Part shown: positions 1 to 6,178 of the stretch, one piece after another
Layout: every line of letters starts with the position of its first letter
Numbering within the stretch: position 1 is the first letter of the stretch
Origin: Candidatus Aerophobota bacterium
GTDB lineage: Bacteria; Aerophobota; Aerophobia; Aerophobales; B3-G15
Assembly: GCA_003648845.1 (NCBI GenBank)
Contig: QMQA01000018.1
Location: forward strand, 1 to 11,224
Length of the DNA stretch: 11,224 bases
Direction of reading: 5' to 3'
Made by a program: the position numbers and the translations under genes
The notes under the pieces: generated by a model
What the model was told of the DNA's origin: nothing
The model's input: the letters and a program-made list of their open reading frames with translations, nothing else
The model's database searches: none

Positions 1-353
1 CCCGGAACATCAATGACCAAATCAGAAAAATTATTCAGGAATTGATCAAAGGTCCGCAAACTTCTTCTTTTCTTTCCACTCTTCCTCCCCAGACAAAGCT
101 GAGAGCCGTCTATACTCGTGAAGACGTTATTTATGTAGATTTTTCCTCATCTTTAATAGAAAATCATCCCGGGGGAACCTCGGCAGAACTTGTAAGTATA
201 TACTCAATTGTAAATACTCTTCTGGAAAATTTTCCCTCCTATTCCCGGGTTCAGATCCTGATAGAAGGAAAACCCCACTCTACCTTAGCCGGTCATATTG
301 ATATAAGGCAGCCTTTTAGAAAGAACACAAAAATAATTAAAACCACGGAATAA
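1..353 (+). CDS. GerMN-domain protein, C-terminal part (5' end outside window)
   Basis: The reading frame is open from the left edge (first full codon at 3) to TAA at 351-353, so this is the end of a longer gene; the TTG at 42 is internal. The visible part begins with an amphipathic helix (RNINDQIRKIIQELIKGP) and continues with SSFLSTLPPQTKL, the strand VIYVDFSSSL, a helix (SIVNTLLENFP), the strand VQILIEGK and the tail TLAGHIDIRQPF. This order, and the 'GK...TLAGHID' ending, are typical of the GerMN (sporulation/germination) domain. That domain is often at the C-terminus of exported envelope proteins near amidase genes, and it also occurs in bacteria that do not sporulate. The signal peptide or membrane anchor would lie in the missing N-terminus. 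The gene converges on the dehydrogenase gene with an 11-nt gap and no visible terminator. The domain call is good; the cellular role is unknown. Confidence 0.8.
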   Translation, partial: RNINDQIRKIIQELIKGPQTSSFLSTLPPQTKLRAVYTREDVIYVDFSSSLIENHPGGTSAELVSIYSIVNTLLENFPSYSRVQILIEGKPHSTLAGHIDIRQPFRKNTKIIKTTE

Positions 354-364
354 AACCTCTCCTT

Positions 365-1405
365 TTATGGAAAAATGGCTACTTTCATAGCCTTCCCTGC
401 CTCGGCCAAATGAATCCCATCAAGTAAATTCTCCAGAGATAGCCTGTGGGTGATGAGCTCTTTCACTCTTATTTGGCCACTGGATAAAAGATTTAAAGCC
501 AGCTCATTATGGTGAGGTGCCGAACCATGAGTTCCCACTACATAAAATTCTCTGTAATGTACCAGATTTGAATCAAATTTAATATAAGGTCTATCTTTGG
601 GCAGCCCTCCAAAGAAGTTAACTATTCCCCTGGGACTTACCATCTTAAGTGAATCTTCCTGAGCTTTTCTACTGGAACAGGCTACGATGACCTTATCTGC
701 ACCACGCCCACTGGTTTCCTCCATTATCTTTTGCACAACATCCTCCCTGGATGGATTTATTATAATATCTGGTGAGACAAAACCTCTGGCAAAATCTATT
801 CGAGAGGTAGAGACTTCTACCAGTATCACTTTCTTTGCTCCTTTTGCCCTGGCAAGTTGTATATGTATACATCCTAAAGGACCTGCTCCTATTATAACCA
901 CTGTGTCTCCCAGGCCAGTTCTGGATAATTCCTGTCCATTTATGGCACAGGCAAGTGGTTCCGCCAAAGCCGCTTCTTCAAAGGATAAATTATCTGGAAT
1001 AAGACTCACACATCCACTTTTAATAGCAATCTCCGGGACCAGCATAAACTCAGCAAATCCTCCATTAAAGTGATAACCAATGGCTCTAAAATTCAAACAC
1101 ATACTCTGCATCCCTCTGCGACAGTAATAACAGTTCCCACAGGGAATATGTGGAGCTATGGTTACTCTTTGACCTACTTTATAGCCCTTAACTTTTTTCC
1201 CGACCTGTACAATTTCTCCAGACAGCTCGTGACCGATGATTCGAGGAAAACTAATGTTTTTGTGCCCATAATGGTAAATCCGCACATCCGTACCACATAT
1301 AGTGCACACTTTTACCCTGATTAAAAACTCTTTCTCTGAAAAATCAGGAACAGGAACATTCTCGATCTTCAAATTCTCAACCCCGTATAAGATACCGGCT
1401 TTCAT
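365..1405 (-). CDS. Zinc-dependent medium-chain alcohol/polyol dehydrogenase (MDR family, threonine/sorbitol dehydrogenase-like)
   Basis: A 346-residue cytosolic oxidoreductase of the zinc MDR superfamily, full length for the family. The N-terminal GroES-like domain carries the catalytic-zinc ligands C37 (CTICGTD) and H59-E60 (GHE). A structural-zinc loop follows with C89, C92, C95 and C103, then E149 in AEPLACA. The Rossmann fold has GAGPLG at 173-178 and an acidic residue, E197, at the end of the second strand, which favours NAD(H) over NADP(H). The ATG at 1405 is preceded on the minus strand by a strong AAGGAGAG at a normal distance. The closest relatives by pattern are the sorbitol, L-threonine and butanediol dehydrogenases; the substrate cannot be fixed from sequence. 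The gene is transcribed away from the E2 gene across a 234-nt control region with two palindromes, so it is probably regulated by a repressor that senses its substrate (inference). Confidence 0.9.
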   Translation of the reverse strand: MKAGILYGVENLKIENVPVPDFSEKEFLIRVKVCTICGTDVRIYHYGHKNISFPRIIGHELSGEIVQVGKKVKGYKVGQRVTIAPHIPCGNCYYCRRGMQSMCLNFRAIGYHFNGGFAEFMLVPEIAIKSGCVSLIPDNLSFEEAALAEPLACAINGQELSRTGLGDTVVIIGAGPLGCIHIQLARAKGAKKVILVEVSTSRIDFARGFVSPDIIINPSREDVVQKIMEETSGRGADKVIVACSSRKAQEDSLKMVSPRGIVNFFGGLPKDRPYIKFDSNLVHYREFYVVGTHGSAPHHNELALNLLSSGQIRVKELITHRLSLENLLDGIHLAEAGKAMKVAIFP

Positions 1406-1417
1406 GGCAACTCTCCT

Positions 1418-1430
1418 TATCCATTGGATA
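1418..1430. promoter_or_regulatory. 13-bp palindrome at the dehydrogenase ribosome binding site
   Basis: TATCCA-T-TGGATA is a perfect dyad with 6-bp arms and one central base. It overlaps the edge of the minus-strand AAGGAGAG that serves the dehydrogenase start at 1405. It could be an operator or a small RNA structure that affects ribosome access. The function is inferred from position only. Confidence 0.35.
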
Positions 1431-1446
1431 CTTAGACAGAACTTGA

Positions 1447-1466
1447 AAACTGGTCAACACCAGTTT
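1447..1466. promoter_or_regulatory. 20-bp palindromic operator candidate (GntR/FadR-like)
   Basis: AAACTGGT-CAAC-ACCAGTTT has perfect 8-bp arms around a 4-base centre. It lies in the divergent control region, just downstream of the proposed minus-strand start site and about 65 bp upstream of the plus-strand promoter. The arms resemble GntR-family (FadR/FCD subgroup) half-sites: E. coli FadR reads AACTGGT-N3-ACCAGTT, so the centre here is one base longer. There is no following T-run, so a terminator is unlikely. The regulator is not encoded in this window. Confidence 0.5.
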
Positions 1467-1478
1467 CCTGTAAGTAAT

Positions 1479-1507
1479 AGTTTAAAGAATTTTGTATGAA
1501 AAATCAA
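1479..1507 (-). promoter_or_regulatory. Candidate promoter for the dehydrogenase gene
   Basis: On the minus strand TTGATT (1507-1502) and TAAACT (1484-1479) are 17 bp apart, a moderate sigma-70-type match with four of six bases in each box. The start site would fall near 1472, which puts the 1447-1466 palindrome immediately downstream in a road-block position. A competing -35-like TTGACC lies inside the palindrome itself (1457-1452), but it has no good -10. Confidence 0.4.
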
Positions 1508-1531
1508 CAGTTACCTTCTCAGGAATCTCCC

Positions 1532-1559
1532 TTGACAATGGTGGATGTTCTCCTAAAAT
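1532..1559 (+). promoter_or_regulatory. Sigma-70-type promoter for the E2-rib-prmC-mrdA-rodA unit
   Basis: A perfect -35 TTGACA (1532-1537) is followed after 16 bp by TAAAAT (1554-1559), five of six bases of the -10 consensus. Transcription would begin near 1566, giving a leader of about 74 nt before the E2 start at 1640. The leader shows no FMN-riboswitch (RFN) core, even though riboflavin genes lie downstream. Confidence 0.65.
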
Positions 1560-1639
1560 TTACAAATACAGAAAGACAAAGTAAAAATTAGTTTTCTCCG
1601 GGAAATCTCAAGAATAGGAAGTTAAAAGGAGTTTAAAAA

Positions 1640-2830
1640 ATGATTAAAAGAATAATAATGCCCAAATTGGGAGAAACCATGGAAGAAGGGGAAATAATAA
1701 AGTGGCTGAAAAAAGAGGGAGAAGAAGTAAAAAAGGGAGAACCTCTTCTGGAGATAGCTACTGACAAAGCCAACATGGAGGTTGAGGCTAATGCCTCGGG
1801 ATACCTCAGAAAGATCCTGGCAAGGGAAGGGGAAAAGATCTCCGTAACAAAAACAATTGCTTACCTGGCCGATTCTATGGAAGAGGAAGTTCCCTTAGAG
1901 GAAAATGTAAAAGCCGACCTCCCCCTTAAAGAAAAGGAAGAAAAAGGAAAGGAAAAGCCCCTTTTTGAAGAAAAGATAATTAAAGCCTCACCTCTTGCTA
2001 AAAAACTGGCCCGGGAAAAGGGAGTGAATCTTTCAAAAATAAAGGGAACAGGACCAGGAGGCAGAATAATAAAAGAAGATGTGCTCAAAGCTGCCGAAAA
2101 AATAGCTGCAAAAGAGAAAGAGGTAGAAAAGATATGGGCTGAGGAAAAAGAAATAATCCTTTCCCGGGTAGAGAAAATAATGGCAGATAGAATGCAACAG
2201 AGTAAAAAAGAGATTCCTCACTTTTACATCACAAGTGAAGTTGATTTTTCCGATGCAATAAAATTAAGGCAGGATTTGCTGGAAGAATTTGAAGAAGAAA
2301 AAAAAGTGCACTTATCTCATACTGACCTTATAATTAAAGCCTGTGCCAGAGCTCTAAGTAAATTCCCCAGGATAAACTCTCATTACAGGGAGGGTAGAAT
2401 AATTTCTTTTTCCAGAGTAAATATAGGCCTGGCAATAGCAAGAGAGAAGGGACTGGTAGTTCCAGTGATAAAAGATGCTGATCAGAAAGATTTATTTGAA
2501 ATCGCCAGAGAAAGAGAGGACCTGCTCAAAAAAGCTATGGAGGATAAGCTATCTCTTGAAGATATAGAGGGAGGAACTTTTACCTTATCCAATCTGGGGA
2601 TGATGCAGATTAAAAGCTTCTGTGCCATTATAAATCCGCCCCAGGTCTGTCTGCTTGCCACTGGAGAAATAAAGGAAAAAGTTGTAGCCGTCGAGGGAGA
2701 GATTGTTATAGCTCCTTTTATGGAAATGACTTTATCCTGCGATCATCGAGCGGTTGATGGGTATCTTGGTTCAAAGTTTCTCCAGGAGGTAAGGAAGGGT
2801 TTAGAAAAACCGGCACTACTTCTGGTATAA
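1640..2830 (+). CDS. 2-oxo acid dehydrogenase complex E2 subunit, dihydrolipoamide acyltransferase (PdhC/AceF-type)
   Basis: A 396-residue E2 core subunit that moves an acyl group from lipoamide to CoA. The domain order is complete. A lipoyl domain at about 1-78 has the modified lysine K43 in ATDKANME. A charged Glu/Lys linker runs from 80 to 112. A peripheral-subunit-binding domain at about 114-151 has SPLAKKLA and GTGPGGRI. A second charged linker leads into the catalytic domain at about 172-396, with the TFTLSNLGMM motif near 313-322 and the active-site CDHRAVDG with H369 and D373. The ATG at 1640 follows AAAGGAG (1625-1631). No E1 or E3 gene is adjacent, and the gene heads a riboflavin operon, so the 2-oxo acid (pyruvate, branched-chain or acetoin-type) cannot be told from here. 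The divergent dehydrogenase hints at an acetoin/butanediol link, but this is speculative. Confidence 0.93.
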   Translation: MIKRIIMPKLGETMEEGEIIKWLKKEGEEVKKGEPLLEIATDKANMEVEANASGYLRKILAREGEKISVTKTIAYLADSMEEEVPLEENVKADLPLKEKEEKGKEKPLFEEKIIKASPLAKKLAREKGVNLSKIKGTGPGGRIIKEDVLKAAEKIAAKEKEVEKIWAEEKEIILSRVEKIMADRMQQSKKEIPHFYITSEVDFSDAIKLRQDLLEEFEEEKKVHLSHTDLIIKACARALSKFPRINSHYREGRIISFSRVNIGLAIAREKGLVVPVIKDADQKDLFEIAREREDLLKKAMEDKLSLEDIEGGTFTLSNLGMMQIKSFCAIINPPQVCLLATGEIKEKVVAVEGEIVIAPFMEMTLSCDHRAVDGYLGSKFLQEVRKGLEKPALLLV

Positions 2831-2873
2831 ACCAGCAGATAACCCTGCGAGGATAAAAATAATAAGTAAAAAT

Positions 2874-3512
2874 ATGTTTACCGGAATAGTAGAGGAAACA
2901 GGTAAAGTCTCCAGAATTATCTCCTCACCCATTTTTCAGCTTACTGTGGAGGCTGAAAAGGTAATAAAAACCCTTAAAATTTCTGACAGTATCTGCATAA
3001 ACGGGGCTTGTCTTACGGTTGTTCGGAAAAGGGATAAAAGCTTTGAAGTTCAGGTAATGCCTCAAACTTTAAAAAAAACAAACCTGAGGTTCTTAAAACC
3101 GGAAGATAAAGTTAATCTGGAAAGAGCTCTTTTACCCACTTCCTTTATGGGAGGACATTTTGTAACCGGAGATGTAGATGGACTGGCAAAGCTGGAGAAA
3201 ATCGAGCGCCAGCCCAGCCAGTGGACTTTAACTTTAAAAGCTCCCCCAGGGTTGGGTAAATATATTGTACCTCAGGGAAGAATAGCTCTTGAAGGAGTAA
3301 GTCTTACCATAGCGGATAAAAAGGAGGAAAATTTCCAGGTGTGTCTTATACCTTATACTCTCAAACATACAACTTTAAAAGATCATCAGGAAGGTGACCT
3401 TTTAAACCTGGAGGTAGATATTCTGGCAAAATATGTAGATGGGATTTTAAAAGCCAGGGAGAAGAAAAAAAGTAACATAACTTTTGAGTTTCTGCAACAA
3501 GCAGGATATTAA
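2874..3512 (+). CDS. ribE: Riboflavin synthase, alpha subunit
   Basis: A 212-residue enzyme that converts two 6,7-dimethyl-8-ribityllumazine molecules into riboflavin and a pyrimidine. It has the expected internal duplication of two lumazine-binding barrels. The first begins with the canonical MFTGIVEE and contains NGACLTV (C47). The second follows [11 protein letters not shown] (92-103) and contains LEGVSLTIA (139-147). The C-terminal helix [13 protein letters not shown] is typical of the trimerisation segment. The start is fixed by the conserved N-terminus, although the only nearby GAGG (2849-2852) is 21 nt upstream, too far for a normal ribosome binding site. One oddity is D100, where most homologues have His (GHVDG). 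The gene is first in a ribE-ribBA-ribH cluster without ribD. Confidence 0.95.
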   Translation: MFTGIVEETGKVSRIISSPIFQLTVEAEKVIKTLKISDSICINGACLTVVRKRDKSFEVQVMPQTLKKTNLRFLKPEDKVNLERALLPTSFMGGHFVTGDVDGLAKLEKIERQPSQWTLTLKAPPGLGKYIVPQGRIALEGVSLTIADKKEENFQVCLIPYTLKHTTLKDHQEGDLLNLEVDILAKYVDGILKAREKKKSNITFEFLQQAGY

Positions 3513-3552
3513 AAGCATCCTGCTAATAATTTTGATACTTATGAGGCGCAAG

Positions 3553-4773
3553 ATGAAAAATATAAGCAATTTGAATACCATAGAAGAAGTTCTGAAAGAT
3601 CTCAAAAAAGGAAAAATGGCCATTGTGATTGATGAGAAGGATAAGGAAAGTGAAGGAGATCTCGTAATCCCTGCCTCCTGCATCACCCCGGAGATTATAA
3701 ACTTTATGAGTAAATATGGACGAGGACTTATCTGTGTAGCTATTACTCCACAACGGGCAAAACAGCTGGATCTTCCCCCTATGGTGAACGAAAATACCTC
3801 TCTCAAAGGAACTGTTTTTACTGTGTCTGTAGATGCAAAGAAAAATACAGCTGCTGGCATCTCTGCTTATGATCGTGCCCAAACCATCAAAGCAATAATT
3901 GATCCGGATACCAGAAGTGAGGACCTGGTAAGACCCGGGCATGTTTTTCCTCTTATTACTCGAGAAGGAGGAGTCCTTGTTAAAGCAGCACATCCGGAAG
4001 CAGCTGTTGATCTGGCAAGACTTGCCGGATTTTATCCGGCAGGGGTTATCTGTGAGATAATAAACGAAAACGGTCATGTGGCAAAACTTCCCGAACTTAA
4101 AGAATTTTCTCGACGTCATGGTATAAAAATATGTACAGTAGCTGATCTTATAAACTACAGATGGAAAAAGGAAAAACTGATAAAAAAGGAAGTAGTTACC
4201 TCTTTGCCCACTGTTTTTGGAGAATTTACCCTTATAGGCTACAGAAGCTTAGTGGAGAATAGAATTCATCTGGCACTGGTAAAGGGAGAGGTGAAAGGCA
4301 AAGAAAATGTGGTTGTCAGAGTACACTCTCAGTGTTTAACCGGAGATGTTTTTAAATCCCTCCGTTGCGACTGTGGCGCACAACTCGAGGCTGCTTTAAG
4401 GATAATCTCCAGGGAAAACTGTGGAGTTCTTTTATACCTGAATCAAGAAGGAAGAGGAATTGGGCTTTTAAATAAGCTTCGGGCATACCAGCTCCAAGAT
4501 GAAGGTATGGATACGGTAGAGGCAAATGAAAGACTTGGTTTTCCTCCTGATCTTAGAAATTATGGAATTGGAGCTCAAATTCTTGCTGATCTGGGACTAC
4601 ATCGAATAAGGCTTCTAACCAATAATCCCCGCAAGATTATAGGTTTAAAAGGTTATGGACTGGAAGTAGTGGAAAGAGTTCCCCTGGAGATAAAACCCAA
4701 CCATATCAACAGATCCTATCTTGAGACCAAGCAGAAAAAACTGGGACATATGTTAAATTTACCTCAATCATAA
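3553..4773 (+). CDS. ribBA: Bifunctional 3,4-dihydroxy-2-butanone-4-phosphate synthase / GTP cyclohydrolase II
   Basis: A fusion that feeds both branches of riboflavin synthesis. I chose ATG 3553 (406 residues) because it has GAGG at 3543-3546 with 6-nt spacing and gives the usual short N-terminus ([14 protein letters not shown]). The frame is open upstream to 3484 and overlaps ribE, but that extension looks unlike RibBA. The RibB half (about 1-205) shows [10 protein letters not shown] (27-36), [24 protein letters not shown] and [13 protein letters not shown]. It retains E32, D36, H147 and E168, but several normally invariant residues differ: K31, A100-A101, K144 and P148. The RibA half (about 206-406) is intact: zinc ligands C261, C272 and C274 in [23 protein letters not shown] (298-305), DTVEANE and TNNPRK. 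GTP cyclohydrolase activity is likely; the RibB activity is uncertain. Confidence 0.93.
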   Translation: MKNISNLNTIEEVLKDLKKGKMAIVIDEKDKESEGDLVIPASCITPEIINFMSKYGRGLICVAITPQRAKQLDLPPMVNENTSLKGTVFTVSVDAKKNTAAGISAYDRAQTIKAIIDPDTRSEDLVRPGHVFPLITREGGVLVKAAHPEAAVDLARLAGFYPAGVICEIINENGHVAKLPELKEFSRRHGIKICTVADLINYRWKKEKLIKKEVVTSLPTVFGEFTLIGYRSLVENRIHLALVKGEVKGKENVVVRVHSQCLTGDVFKSLRCDCGAQLEAALRIISRENCGVLLYLNQEGRGIGLLNKLRAYQLQDEGMDTVEANERLGFPPDLRNYGIGAQILADLGLHRIRLLTNNPRKIIGLKGYGLEVVERVPLEIKPNHINRSYLETKQKKLGHMLNLPQS

Positions 4774-4793
4774 TTAAATAAAGGAGAGGAAAG

Positions 4794-5258
4794 GTGAATA
4801 TCTACAAGGGAAAAATTACCGGAGAAGGACTTAAATTCGGAATAGTGGTCTCTCGCTATAACGAGCTTATCACTAAAAAATTGCTTGAGGGTGCTCTGGA
4901 TGCTCTTGCAAGACATGGTACAAAAGAAGAAGATATTGAAATAGTCTGGGTTCCCGGTGGTTTTGAGATTCCCGCTACAGCTTCTCAACTACTCAAAAAG
5001 GACAAATTTCACGCCATTATTTGCCTGGGAGCAGTGTTGAGGGGAGATACCCCTCATTATGAATTAATCTCCGGGCAGATTGCAAGAGGCATAGCCACCT
5101 TAGGGATGCAGTCAGATATTCCCATAATATTTGGTGTAGTCACCGCAGATACCCTGGAACAGGCAATTGAAAGAGCCGGAACCAAAGCTGGAAACAGGGG
5201 ATGGGATGCTGCCATTTCAGCCATGGAAATGGCTAATCTTTACTCCCGGATAAAGTGA
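4794..5258 (+). CDS. ribH: 6,7-dimethyl-8-ribityllumazine synthase
   Basis: A 154-residue protein of normal family length. It condenses 5-amino-6-ribitylaminouracil with 3,4-dihydroxy-2-butanone 4-phosphate and usually assembles as pentamers or icosahedral shells. Conserved elements are GIVVSRYNELIT near the N-terminus, VPGGFEIP in the substrate pocket, GAVLRGDTPHYELI with the catalytic His, and the phosphate-binding RAGTKAGNRGWDAA near the C-terminus. Translation starts at GTG 4794, supported by AAGGAG (4781-4786) at 7-nt spacing. It lies 20 nt after ribBA and 7 nt before prmC, so it is clearly part of the same transcript. Nothing unusual is seen in its key residues. Confidence 0.96.
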   Translation: MNIYKGKITGEGLKFGIVVSRYNELITKKLLEGALDALARHGTKEEDIEIVWVPGGFEIPATASQLLKKDKFHAIICLGAVLRGDTPHYELISGQIARGIATLGMQSDIPIIFGVVTADTLEQAIERAGTKAGNRGWDAAISAMEMANLYSRIK

Positions 5259-5265
5259 ACTTTAG

Positions 5266-6159
5266 ATGGGAGAAAAAAAGGAGAGCATAAAAGATCTTAT
5301 AAGATGGGCAAGGCATTATTTAAACTCAAAAAAGATAAATAACCCTCAACTAACAGCAGAAATTATTGCTGAAAATATCACAGGAAAAGAAAAAATCAAT
5401 CTCTACCTGGATAGAGATACAGAACTCAGCAAAGAGCAAAAGGCTCTTTTTAAGAAAAATATAAGAAGATGCGCACGGAAAATTCCACTTGCCTATATTA
5501 CTGGCGAACAGTATTTTATGGGATACAGGTTTCTTATTCGCCCGGGAATTTTTATTCCTCGCCCGGAAACTGAAATCCTGGTGGAAAAGGCCATACAGTT
5601 TCTCGAGGAGATAAAGAAAAACCATCCTGCACGGGATATAATAGTGGTAGACATAGGAACAGGAAGTGGAAATATTGCTATTAGCATAGCTAAAAAGATA
5701 AAAAATGCCTTTATCTACGCTGTTGATGTATCTTCCCTTGCTCTAGAAGTAGCAAAAAATAACGCTAAAGCGCACAGAGTCCATCATCAAATAGACTTTC
5801 TTTTAGGTGACCTCTTTTCTCCTCTAAAAGAAAAAGGCCTTGAAGGGAGAGCTGATCTGATAGTTTCCAATCCTCCTTATGTTGAGGAAGAGAAAATAAG
5901 AAGCTTACCCGAGGAGGTAAAAAAAGAACCAACCTTCAGCCTGAACGGAGGCAGGGAAGGTGTAACCTTTTATAAAAAAATAATCCCCACCTCTCCCCGA
6001 TGGTTGAAAAAAGGGGGAGTTTTAATGTTAGAGATAGGTTATAATCAGCTTGAAAAAGTTGCAAAAATAATATATGAAGTTCAAGAATTTGTGGATATAC
6101 CTCAAATTTTTTACGATTTAGAAGGTATTGCCCGGGTAATATCTGTCCGGAAAAAATAA
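5266..6159 (+). CDS. prmC: Peptide chain release factor N5-glutamine methyltransferase
   Basis: A 297-residue SAM-dependent enzyme that methylates the glutamine of the GGQ motif in release factors RF1/RF2. The N-terminal helical domain (about 1-75) leads into the family signature PLAYITGEQYFMG (75-87) and IPRPETEILVE (97-107). The Rossmann methyltransferase domain has the SAM-binding DIGTGSGN (129-136) and the catalytic NPPY (202-205). The C-terminus keeps LNGGREG and LMLEIGYNQ, as expected. The ATG at 5266 is 7 nt after the ribH stop and has no good Shine-Dalgarno sequence, so translation is probably coupled to ribH. In many genomes prmC follows prfA; here it sits between riboflavin and cell-wall genes instead. 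Confidence 0.94.
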   Translation: MGEKKESIKDLIRWARHYLNSKKINNPQLTAEIIAENITGKEKINLYLDRDTELSKEQKALFKKNIRRCARKIPLAYITGEQYFMGYRFLIRPGIFIPRPETEILVEKAIQFLEEIKKNHPARDIIVVDIGTGSGNIAISIAKKIKNAFIYAVDVSSLALEVAKNNAKAHRVHHQIDFLLGDLFSPLKEKGLEGRADLIVSNPPYVEEEKIRSLPEEVKKEPTFSLNGGREGVTFYKKIIPTSPRWLKKGGVLMLEIGYNQLEKVAKIIYEVQEFVDIPQIFYDLEGIARVISVRKK

Positions 6160-6178
6160 ACCGGTACTTTTTTAAAAA

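Noticed and set aside
1..353. GerMN domain as proof of a spore-former
   Set aside because: GerMN domains are widespread in non-sporulating bacteria, and no other sporulation gene is present here.
1560..1640. FMN riboswitch upstream of the riboflavin cluster
   Set aside because: Neither the 74-nt leader before E2 nor the 43-nt gap before ribE contains the conserved RFN core, and both are too short.
3484..3552. Upstream extension of RibBA starting at 3484 or 3541
   Set aside because: The extra residues are unlike any RibBA N-terminus and overlap ribE; only ATG 3553 has a well-placed GAGG and the expected family start.
3447..4119. Long open frames on the minus strand opposite ribBA, and similar ones opposite E2, prmC, mrdA and the MetH-like gene
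   Set aside because: They lie entirely within well-supported genes, have no family resemblance or ribosome binding sites, and are explained by the host gene's codon use.
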